From NCBI GenBank assembly GCA_040752395.1, contig JBFMHD010000059.1, forward strand, positions 3,286 to 14,093: 10,808 bases of DNA. Direction: 5' to 3'. Each line of letters begins with the position of its first letter. The stretch's first letter is position 1. The notes beneath the pieces were generated by a model that worked only from the letters and a program-made list of their open reading frames with translations, ran no database searches and had not been told where the DNA came from. The translations under genes were made by a program, and so were the position numbers. Origin of the DNA: JBFMHD01 sp040752395 [NCBI: Candidatus Hydrogenedentota bacterium]. Its GTDB lineage: Bacteria; JBFMHD01. Positions 1 to 5,863 of this stretch are shown piece by piece.

Positions 1-6
1 ATAACG

Positions 7-92
7 GAAGAAGTGAGAAGTATCAGGACAGGCTTTAGATTGCAGGCTACAGGCTCCTTCGAAAAAGTTCGAGGTTCGAAATTAGAAGTTAA
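7..92. repeat. Degenerate heptanucleotide-phased repeat array
   Basis: Read on the plus strand, this stretch divides almost wholly into 7-nt words: GAAGAAG, TGAGAAG, TATCAGG, ACAGGCT, TTAGATT, GCAGGCT, ACAGGCT, then a 9-nt interruption, AAGTTCG, AGGTTCG, AAATTAG, AAGTTAA. ACAGGCT/GCAGGCT and AAGTTCG/AGGTTCG are the best-conserved neighbours. The array runs right up to the stop codon of the HD-GYP gene on the other strand and continues beyond the left window edge in an unknown manner. No promoter, terminator or coding potential is obvious. Its function is unknown; such phased, drifting 7-mers occur between genes in some environmental genomes. Confidence 0.5.
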
Positions 93-2011
93 CTCAATTT
101 ATGAATACTTGCCTCAATAAAAATTCTAAATAAATCTTCGTCTATATTACCTGCTTTTACCTCATTCTCCATTATCTGAACAGCTTTCTCAGCAGGTATC
201 GCTTTTTTATATGGTCTATCCCTGGCTGTAAGAGCATCAAAGACATCAGCGATAGCCATAATCCTTGATTGTAAGCATAGTTCATCACCTTTTTTACCAG
301 TTGGATAACCTTTACCTGTCAGTTTTTCATGATGGCCATAAGCAATTTCAGGAACATTCTTTAAATCTTTGGTCCATGGTATCTTTGACAAAAACTCGTA
401 AGTATGAACAACGTGTGATTCTATTTCTTTACGTTCTTTGTCGCTTAAACTACCCTTTTTAATAGATAGATACGTTGCTTCATCTTCTGTCAAATATGGT
501 TTTGTGCTATTATCAATATCAGTATATTCTTTTGTTTTTATATCATTAATAATATTAATATTCTCATTGGGTAAAACAGTAGGTTCATTCGCCATCTCAA
601 TAATTTTTAGATATACTTCAAGTTGATCGTGCTCCTTTTTTATAATATCATTAATTTCTTCGCTTATGTAAGTAATTTTATCTGATGGTATTATGTTATT
701 AATGATTTTTTTAATATTTGAAAGTTCAATGGTACGTTTTATAAATTTGAATCTTTCTTTAATTAATTCAAATTGCCAGGGGTATAATTTTTTTGCTTTT
801 ACCAGGATATCTTCTTTTACTCCGATCTTGCCGAAGTCATGCAATATCGCAGCATATCTCAATTCTCTTATCTGTTCATCTGTAAAATAAACTTCTTTAT
901 ATTTTCCTGTTGTAGTTCTATTCACAGCTTCAGCCAGTGCAACACAATACAAAGCCACACGTTCAGAATGGCCCGAGGTAGTTGGGTCACGTGATTCAAT
1001 AGCGGTCATAGATGCTTTTATAAAACCCTCAAACAACTTCTTTATATTTTCATATAGCAAAGTGTTTTCATAAACTACTGCAGCCTGATTCGTAAGTGAT
1101 AATAATATTTTCTGGTCATCCCTTGTAAATGGTAATATCCACTGTTCAACTTCAGGGAGGTCATTTTTTATAGGAGTGGTATATCCTTCTGAACGTTTAT
1201 TTATCAATTGAACTACACCTAATATCTCATTATCTTTGTTTTTCATTGGAACAGTAATCATAGATTTCGAGCGATACCCTGTTATTTTATCGAATTCTTT
1301 ATTGAACGAAAATCCCGGTGTTTCATCCATTTCATAGACATCAGCAATGTTTAAAGGCTCGCCTGTTAATGCCACATAGCCTGATATACTTTTATCACTT
1401 ACCGGTACAACAAATTCTTTTGATTCGATTTTTATAGAATCATTCTGAGTTAATTTTGCTTTTAAGACTTTTTTCCCATCCTCTGATTCTTCTATTAAAT
1501 ATAAAGTACCTGCATCAGCATTAGTAATCTCTCTGCATTTTTCAAGTATAAGGTATAATAACTTATTTATATCTTTTTCACTTATTAAAGAGATACCTAT
1601 ATTTTGTAATTTATATAATTTCTCTGTTTGTTCTTTCTGGCCTTTGTCTACCCTTTCTAAGGTAATACTATATTTAAGTTTTTCCATTATCAATTTTATA
1701 TAACTGCACATAACATCAGGAGAAATATCCAAAGGCAGACAATACACTTCTTTAAACTCTTTCCAAATTGAGCTTTTATCATCTCCAAGAATAACAACTG
1801 GATTATCTTTGATTTTGTTAATCAGGGTAGCTTTATCCTCATCAAAATTACCATCACCCCCAAATATAATAATGAATCTATCTTTTGAAATGTCTTTAAT
1901 CTTCTGGATATGTTTAAAAGTAATATTTTCTTTTTGAAAAATATTAGTCAGTTCACTTTTTACATTATCAGACAACCTGTACAAATATAAAGTATATAAA
2001 GAATAAAACAT
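89..2011 (-). CDS. GAF domain / HD-GYP cyclic-di-GMP phosphodiesterase-like protein
   Basis: Cytoplasmic signalling protein, predicted to hydrolyse cyclic di-GMP. Numbered from the 2011 start (640 residues): a degenerate receiver-like domain at about 1-120 (hydrophobic strand FIIIFGG, then PVVIL); a GAF domain at about 125-320; and an HD-GYP domain at about 325-640. Metal and substrate motifs are visible: SGHSERVA, HDFGKIGV (391-398), HHEKLTGKGYP (about 560-570) and DVFDALTARDRPYKK. The long spacer between the HD and GYP halves is, as I recall, normal for this GAF-HD-GYP subfamily. The open frame extends upstream to an ATG at 2086, but those 25 codons overlap a MoaD-like gene in another frame and lack a ribosome-binding site. 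At 2011 there is a GGGGGAG stretch 13 nt upstream, and the MoaD-like stop codon lies 5 nt before the ATG. It is probably co-transcribed with the MoaD-like gene. Function confidence is high; the exact start is inferred. Confidence 0.9.
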   Translation of the reverse strand: MFYSLYTLYLYRLSDNVKSELTNIFQKENITFKHIQKIKDISKDRFIIIFGGDGNFDEDKATLINKIKDNPVVILGDDKSSIWKEFKEVYCLPLDISPDVMCSYIKLIMEKLKYSITLERVDKGQKEQTEKLYKLQNIGISLISEKDINKLLYLILEKCREITNADAGTLYLIEESEDGKKVLKAKLTQNDSIKIESKEFVVPVSDKSISGYVALTGEPLNIADVYEMDETPGFSFNKEFDKITGYRSKSMITVPMKNKDNEILGVVQLINKRSEGYTTPIKNDLPEVEQWILPFTRDDQKILLSLTNQAAVVYENTLLYENIKKLFEGFIKASMTAIESRDPTTSGHSERVALYCVALAEAVNRTTTGKYKEVYFTDEQIRELRYAAILHDFGKIGVKEDILVKAKKLYPWQFELIKERFKFIKRTIELSNIKKIINNIIPSDKITYISEEINDIIKKEHDQLEVYLKIIEMANEPTVLPNENINIINDIKTKEYTDIDNSTKPYLTEDEATYLSIKKGSLSDKERKEIESHVVHTYEFLSKIPWTKDLKNVPEIAYGHHEKLTGKGYPTGKKGDELCLQSRIMAIADVFDALTARDRPYKKAIPAEKAVQIMENEVKAGNIDEDLFRIFIEASIHKLS

Positions 2012-2016
2012 CTCTT

Positions 2017-2148
2017 TTATATCTCTCCCCCGCCAACCGGCAATAATATCTTTACACTGTCTCCATTGTAAAGCCTTTCGTCCCATTTTAACTGAACATT
2101 GACAAAGGGGCTCTTTAACCCGGCAAACATCTCTACTTCTACTCTCAT
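2017..2148 (-). CDS. Miniature MoaD/ThiS-like ubiquitin-fold protein
   Basis: A 43-residue reading frame, short enough to be missed by ORF callers. It begins MRVEVEMFAGLK, which looks like the first strand and loop of MoaD-family sulfur carriers. It continues VNVQLKW..., then LYNGDSVKILLPVGGGEI, which looks like the last strand and the (P)V-x-GG tail. MoaD proteins are usually about 75-85 residues, so roughly 35 central residues, including the main helix, are absent without loss of frame. The di-glycine is followed by Gly-Glu-Ile, so it is not at the exact C-terminus as activation would need; a protease would have to trim it. It is preceded by a TTGCCA-18-TATAAT promoter with a very short leader, and its stop lies 5 nt before the HD-GYP start. 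It may be a shrunken functional carrier-like protein or a decaying moaD. The family call rests on motif resemblance only. Confidence 0.55.
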   Translation of the reverse strand: MRVEVEMFAGLKSPFVNVQLKWDERLYNGDSVKILLPVGGGEI

Positions 2149-2163
2149 AATAAATCTTTACTT

Positions 2164-2193
2164 ATTATAGTTTTATCATTCATTTTTTGGCAA
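2164..2193 (-). promoter_or_regulatory. Sigma70-type promoter for the MoaD-like / HD-GYP pair
   Basis: On the minus strand, -35 TTGCCA (2193-2188) is separated by 18 nt from -10 TATAAT (2169-2164, six of six consensus). A start about 7 nt downstream would leave a leader of only about 9 nt before the ATG at 2148, so translation may be nearly leaderless. The -35 lies in a TTGGCAA/TTGCCAA element read on both strands of the divergent intergenic region. Confidence 0.6.
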
Positions 2194-2243
2194 CAAAAAT
2201 TCTACTATAAATTTATAAAACAACTGCCGATTAAAATAATACA

Positions 2244-3275
2244 ATGAGAGGAATTATATTTTATATTCTCCTGGCGAGTGTCCCGATATATTATTCTATT
2301 CTATCATTATCCTGTAATAATTCTATTATCGCAGATCCATCGAGCCCATTTTCAGAAATCTCAACTATTTCTAAATACGATATTAAAGAAGAAAGTAATA
2401 CTGCTAATTTAAGACCATTCTCTGTTCCTGAACTCGATCTCCCATCTTTTCCCGGGACGCAATCAAAAAAAATAGATTGGAATAGCGCTGAGACCAGAAT
2501 AAAAAAAATAATAACGAAATATAAAAAGGCACGAATTGGATTGGTAGTAAAAGACCTCAATACAGGTTATACTATAAAACACAATGCTGATGCCTCTTTT
2601 GCATCAGCTTCGCTTGTTAAAATACCCATTGCTATAACTCTATTTAACGAAATCGCTAATGGTACCATCCCGCCAAACATAACCCCACTTTATGAAGAGA
2701 AACATCGGGCAGGCGGTAGCGGCGTTCTAAGAACAGAAAAAGCCGGCCAAAAAATTCACCTCCAGGATTTAGTCTATCTTATGCTCGCAAAAAGTGATAA
2801 TACCGCTACTAATATTCTCACCGACTTTATAGGTATGGATAAAATTAATAAAATATGTAAAAAATATGGTTGGAATAATACGAACATTGTACGACAAGTG
2901 ATGGACCTTAAGGAACGCAAAAATGGGGTTGAAAATTGGACCACAGCAAGAGATATGGCTTCTATGCTGGAAGCGCTTTATAATGGTAAGGTTGTCTCGC
3001 GAAATACTTCTAATATCATTCTGAGATTTATGTTGAACCCACCTATAGATGATAGACTCCCTCGTAAACTACCCTCAAGTATCGATGTTATCCATAAAAC
3101 AGGTCTTATTTATGATAACGCCCACGATGTTGGTATTCTCTATTTACCCGGTAATCAACCTGTTATTGTCTCAGCACTGGTTGATAACATCCGCAGTGAT
3201 TATCGTTATGCAAAATATTTAATAGCTAATATTGCAAGAATAATATACGAGGAATCAGTACCGAAATCTGTCTAA
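2244..3275 (+). CDS. Exported class A beta-lactamase-fold serine hydrolase (Beta-lactamase2 type)
   Basis: A 343-residue serine hydrolase of the penicillin-binding/class A beta-lactamase fold. A hydrophobic N-terminus (about 1-22) ends in LSLSC24, a weak lipobox, so a signal peptide or lipoprotein is likely. A low-complexity linker to about 75 follows. The catalytic motifs are S123-L-V-K126 (S-x-x-K), S184-D-N and H284-K-T-G. The Glu166-x-x-Leu-Asn signature of true class A enzymes is not seen: the omega-loop region reads MDLKERKNGVEN before TTARDMA. As known for this subgroup, that suggests a cell-wall or other acyl-hydrolase role, so resistance cannot be assumed. The last 27 codons and stop lie inside an 82-bp direct repeat found again at 4081. 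No clear ribosome-binding site precedes the ATG at 2244. Confidence 0.85.
   Translation: MRGIIFYILLASVPIYYSILSLSCNNSIIADPSSPFSEISTISKYDIKEESNTANLRPFSVPELDLPSFPGTQSKKIDWNSAETRIKKIITKYKKARIGLVVKDLNTGYTIKHNADASFASASLVKIPIAITLFNEIANGTIPPNITPLYEEKHRAGGSGVLRTEKAGQKIHLQDLVYLMLAKSDNTATNILTDFIGMDKINKICKKYGWNNTNIVRQVMDLKERKNGVENWTTARDMASMLEALYNGKVVSRNTSNIILRFMLNPPIDDRLPRKLPSSIDVIHKTGLIYDNAHDVGILYLPGNQPVIVSALVDNIRSDYRYAKYLIANIARIIYEESVPKSV
3193..3274 (+). repeat. 82-bp direct repeat, copy 1 (3' end of the hydrolase gene)
   Basis: This copy lies within the end of the serine hydrolase gene and is identical over 82 of 82 positions to 4081-4162. Allowing one missing base, similarity extends 7-8 nt further through TAAAAAG. 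Here the sequence after GTCTA is ATAAAAAG, which gives an immediate TAA stop. The repeat unit distance is 888 bp and encloses the small protein/retropepsin pair. Confidence 0.97.
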
Positions 3276-3287
3276 TAAAAAGCTTTA

Positions 3288-3316
3288 TTGACATAAATTA
3301 AAATTTTTAGTAGAAT
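3288..3316 (+). promoter_or_regulatory. Strong sigma70-type promoter of the retropepsin cassette
   Basis: TTGACA (3288-3293, perfect -35), a 17-nt AT-rich spacer, and TAGAAT (3311-3316, five of six for -10). It lies inside the stretch bounded by the 82-bp repeats, so the cassette carries its own promoter rather than relying on the hydrolase gene. A transcript would begin near 3323 and carry a leader of about 130 nt before the first recognised gene. Confidence 0.7.
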
Positions 3317-3326
3317 ATTTTTTATA

Positions 3327-3476
3327 ATGAGAAAAGAATTATCCTTAATTAATTTCAGGAGAAAGTATATCCCAAATGCCAATTCTTATCAGTGCTGGAA
3401 ACGAAATGGGAGTGAATTCTCCTATCATAACTATTTTACAGAGGTATTCACAAAATGGATAGCCAACTTGAAATAA
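3327..3476 (+). CDS. Possible 49-residue leader ORF, unrecognised
   Basis: An ATG at 3327 lies about 4 nt after the predicted transcription start and opens a 49-codon frame that ends in TAA at 3474-3476, overlapping the first 22 nt of the next gene in another frame. The peptide is basic and aromatic (it contains FRRKYIPNA, SYQCWKR and FTEVFTKW). I recognise no family. It could be a leader peptide coupled to the downstream gene, or a chance frame in an AT-rich 5' leader; no ribosome-binding site precedes it. Confidence 0.2.
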   Translation: MRKELSLINFRRKYIPNANSYQCWKRNGSEFSYHNYFTEVFTKWIANLK

Positions 3477-3676
3477 AAGACATAACAAGGTTATATAAAG
3501 ATGAATGGGTTTTACTTATATCTCCTAAGGTGGAGAAGGCAAAGATAAAAGAAGGGAAAGTAGTATTTCATAGCAAAGATCGAGGTGAAGTTCATAGAAA
3601 GCTACAAAGCTTCAAAGGGAATAAAGCATTAGTCTACACAGGCAAAGTTCCTGAAAATGTAGAGGTAATTTTATGA
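3455..3676 (+). CDS. Small DUF5678-like protein paired with a retropepsin
   Basis: A 73-residue soluble protein with no signal peptide or membrane segment. The pattern is YKDEWVLLISP..., a glycine turn with VVFHSKDRGEVHRKL, then LVYTGKVPENVEVIL. The order W-V-L, H-S-K-D-R and a C-terminal [VI]-P-E-x-V resembles small DUF5678-type proteins that, from memory, often stand next to a retropepsin-like protease in bacteria. GAGG lies about 10 nt before the ATG. Its stop overlaps the start of the protease gene (ATGA at 3673-3676), so the two are translated together. It could be the protease substrate, inhibitor or partner; that is inference. Confidence 0.75.
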   Translation: MDSQLEIKDITRLYKDEWVLLISPKVEKAKIKEGKVVFHSKDRGEVHRKLQSFKGNKALVYTGKVPENVEVIL

Positions 3677-4074
3677 CAACTATCGAATTTGATGCTACAA
3701 AGAAACTTATATTTTTAGATGCTGGTATTATTTCTATAGATGGTTCGGAGATATTCTATGTGCCAGTAGTTATGGATACAGGCGCAACAGTTACTATTTT
3801 GTCTCCTGACCTTCTTGTAAATTTGGGATATGATCCAGCGTCTCCCAATTTACCTAGAATAAGAATGATAACCGGAAGTGGAGTAGAATATGCTCCTTGT
3901 CTGATTGTTTCGGGACTGGTTGTTGGAGAAGAAAGGGTGAATAATATTGAGATTTTATGTCATGATCTGCCAGTGGAAGCAGGCATCGATGGTCTGCTTG
4001 GAATGAACTTTCTTAATAAGTTTGATGTTATTGTAGAACACAGTTCAAGTCAATTTCACCTTAAGCCAATATAA
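3673..4074 (+). CDS. Retropepsin-like aspartic protease, single domain
   Basis: A 133-residue protein of the size of one retropepsin monomer. The flap-less core is clear: VVMDTGATVTIL (catalytic D35-T-G-A), a middle strand region with GSGVEYAPC, and the second hydrophobic hallmark GIDGLLGMNFL (104-114) followed by FDVIVEH. These enzymes act as homodimers, each subunit giving one aspartate. There is no signal peptide, so it is predicted to act in the cytoplasm. AGAGG lies about 8 nt upstream, and the ATG overlaps the stop of the small upstream gene. The second copy of the 82-bp repeat begins 6 nt after its stop. Substrate unknown; the tightly coupled 73-residue protein is the obvious candidate partner. 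Confidence 0.88.
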   Translation: MTTIEFDATKKLIFLDAGIISIDGSEIFYVPVVMDTGATVTILSPDLLVNLGYDPASPNLPRIRMITGSGVEYAPCLIVSGLVVGEERVNNIEILCHDLPVEAGIDGLLGMNFLNKFDVIVEHSSSQFHLKPI

Positions 4075-4091
4075 TCATAGGCAGTGATTAT
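4071..4091 (+). other. Stem-loop across the cassette/repeat junction
   Basis: ATAATCA (4071-4077) and TGATTAT (4085-4091) form a perfect 7-bp stem with a 7-nt loop, overlapping the retropepsin stop codon and the first bases of repeat copy 2. No run of T follows, so it is a poor intrinsic terminator. Its position exactly on the junction makes it a possible processing signal or recombination-end structure. Confidence 0.4.
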
Positions 4092-4162
4092 CGTTATGCA
4101 AAATATTTAATAGCTAATATTGCAAGAATAATATACGAGGAATCAGTACCGAAATCTGTCTA
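4081..4162 (+). repeat. 82-bp direct repeat, copy 2 (orphan hydrolase 3' end)
   Basis: Identical to 3193-3274. Here the sequence following GTCTA is TAAAAAG, one base shorter than at copy 1, so the hydrolase frame would read on as V-Y-K-K-T-L-H before TAG. The orphan end carries no start and is a gene fragment. It marks the right border of the retropepsin cassette. Confidence 0.97.
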
Positions 4163-4186
4163 TAAAAAGACACTTCATTAGCTTCT

Positions 4187-5797
4187 TCATTCCTCTATTC
4201 CACAGAGTTCTACGTTGCCCTCTTCCATAACTAATTTGATTTTCTCTTTTTTTAAAATATTATGTATCATATTTAATCTCTCTTCTGTTAAAGCTGTTCG
4301 ATGAATTACTATATATTTTATATCTTTCTTTTTTAAAATATCAAGCCATTCGTTTTCTTTAAAATTTAATAAACAAAAATATTCGTTTTCATAATCTTTT
4401 GGTATAAATCCTGAATATCCATTATACAACCCCATCCAGTGGAACGAACTAAAATAAAGATAATAACCAGAATAAATTGAGTGTAATGGTAGCATTATTA
4501 CCCCTGTATTTTTAGAGAGATTAGAAAGAAAGTAATTTATTTTACTTTTCTCTGTTAAAAGTGGTATTTGCTGAGTATTAATCTTGATATAGGGGAATAT
4601 CATAAACTGAACTATTAAGATAATTGTAACAATTATCCTTCTGTATTTTAATTCTAATATTTTATTGAGCATAATCCCTGATAATATACTCATCAAAAAT
4701 ACAGCCAATACATAAGCTCTCCATACAGCACGCATCCTTTTTAATGGTTCGAAATATTTATAGAAAAATATATAGGGACCATTCGTACCAAAAGAAACCA
4801 CTATATAAAATATTAATAAAGAAGAAATTAATATCCCATAATGTTTATCAGTTTTAAAAGAAAGGTACAGCCCTGCAATACTTAATAGAATCAGAATAAA
4901 CCCTGGAAATAGATGAAGTGGCCGTGGATATAAAAGTTCTCCATCGCTAAAGTTTTTTTTGTACGAGGATAAATATTGCGTAAAATTTAATGAATCATTA
5001 GCAACTTCTTGTATGCTCCGTTCCATATTATGCTCTTCCATCACTTTGGAATAGAGTTTATATACCGGATAATTAAGTACAAAAGTCAGAATAAGTGATA
5101 ATAAATAATGATGAGCAGCCGGCCGCTTAAATAAAAAAATGATTAAAAAGATAAGGTAGCCAAAAATTAAAAATATAAAATAATACCCGGCCTGTATATA
5201 TTGACAGAAAAGTATCACATTCGAATAAATCAACCACCTGAGTTTTAATGTATCATTATATCTGAACAAACACAGAAAGAATAAACTTATAAACCCGGTG
5301 AATATCAACTGCGGTGAAGCAAAAAAATTATATCTGACAGGCGTTAATAAAAATAATAAGCTCACAATAAGAGATGTAGTAGGATTTCTAAAAAGATATT
5401 TTGCAAGAATATAGTGAAATACACCTGAGACTACTAAAGAAAGAAACAATATAAAATTATACGTCAAAACATCAGACCATTTAAATAGTTTAATAAGGAT
5501 AGCAGCTATAAACCCGTTAAAAAATTCTATATCAGAAAATAATAAAGTATGTTTATTTGGATAAAAATTATTGGTATTTAATAGATTAAAAGGATTATGA
5601 AACAATGTTTTAGCATACCATTTATACAGCCAGAGATGTAAAAAGTGGTCGCCTGTCTTAAGATATATTACGGAATGAAAGAAAGATGGGAGAACCCAAT
5701 AAAAATAAAGAAAAATTAAAAGAGAAAAAAATAAAATAACCAGAAAATATTCTAAAAATACTTTTTTATTGATTTCTTTATCTAAGAGGTGACTCAT
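4187..5797 (-). CDS. GT-C-fold polytopic membrane glycosyltransferase
   Basis: A 536-residue integral membrane protein with about ten to twelve hydrophobic helices up to about residue 410, then a soluble C-terminal part. After the first helix (about 15-34) comes a periplasmic loop with GDHFLHLW; the acidic D50 is a candidate GT-C catalytic residue. NNFYPNKHTLLFSD follows, a pattern typical of lipid-sugar-dependent GT-C enzymes. The C-terminal part carries HSIYSGYYLY, FHWMGLYNGYSGF and VIHRTALTEER, typical of uncharacterised members. It probably moves a sugar from a polyprenyl-phosphate donor to a glycan or protein. The ATG overlaps the TGA of a 21-residue mini-ORF that ends like MoeA, so translation is coupled. 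A shortened copy of its N-terminus lies next to moeA at 6491-6568. No specific substrate can be given. Confidence 0.75.
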   Translation of the reverse strand: MSHLLDKEINKKVFLEYFLVILFFSLLIFLYFYWVLPSFFHSVIYLKTGDHFLHLWLYKWYAKTLFHNPFNLLNTNNFYPNKHTLLFSDIEFFNGFIAAILIKLFKWSDVLTYNFILFLSLVVSGVFHYILAKYLFRNPTTSLIVSLLFLLTPVRYNFFASPQLIFTGFISLFFLCLFRYNDTLKLRWLIYSNVILFCQYIQAGYYFIFLIFGYLIFLIIFLFKRPAAHHYLLSLILTFVLNYPVYKLYSKVMEEHNMERSIQEVANDSLNFTQYLSSYKKNFSDGELLYPRPLHLFPGFILILLSIAGLYLSFKTDKHYGILISSLLIFYIVVSFGTNGPYIFFYKYFEPLKRMRAVWRAYVLAVFLMSILSGIMLNKILELKYRRIIVTIILIVQFMIFPYIKINTQQIPLLTEKSKINYFLSNLSKNTGVIMLPLHSIYSGYYLYFSSFHWMGLYNGYSGFIPKDYENEYFCLLNFKENEWLDILKKKDIKYIVIHRTALTEERLNMIHNILKKEKIKLVMEEGNVELCGIEE

Positions 5798-5829
5798 TTT
5801 TCAATAAGTATAGTTTCTACAATATCACC
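5787..5829. repeat. moeA end / glycosyltransferase start repeat, copy A
   Basis: 43 nt matching 6558-6600 with a single mismatch (5800 T versus 6571 C). It contains the last eleven codons and stop of a moeA-type end and the overlapping ATG of the glycosyltransferase, in the same direction as copy B. It borders the toxin-antitoxin pair on the left. Confidence 0.95.
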
Positions 5830-5859
5830 CTGCACGTCATCAAGTATCAGAATTCCCAT
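5794..5859 (-). pseudogene. 21-residue mini-ORF carrying a duplicated MoeA C-terminus
   Basis: An ATG at 5859 starts 4 nt after the stop of the TumE-like gene. The frame reads MGILILDDVQ and then GDIVETILIEK, the exact C-terminal eleven residues of the MoeA encoded at 6565-7788. Its TGA overlaps the glycosyltransferase ATG as ATGA. It is most simply a moeA 3'-end fragment made by the duplication that brought in the toxin-antitoxin pair. It may also serve as a translational bridge between the toxin gene and the glycosyltransferase. Confidence 0.6.
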
Positions 5860-5863
5860 GGTT

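Noticed and set aside
410-780. Apparent 120-residue insertion inside the HD-GYP domain as a novel domain
   Set aside because: From memory, a spacer of this kind with the same ANEPTVLP and GSLSDKER-type motifs is normal in this GAF-HD-GYP subfamily.
2291-2560. Minus-strand ORF inside the serine hydrolase gene
   Set aside because: It is a shadow of a clearly recognised plus-strand gene with intact catalytic motifs.
3193-3274. 82-bp repeat as an integron attC site
   Set aside because: It is coding sequence of the host gene, has no paired RYYYAAC/GTTRRRY core sites, and there is no integrase in the window; only a weak AATATT inverted repeat is seen.
3274-3290. AATAAA-AAGC-TTTATT inverted repeat as a terminator of the hydrolase gene
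   Set aside because: The stem is AT-only, the following sequence is the -35 of the next promoter, and no T-run follows.
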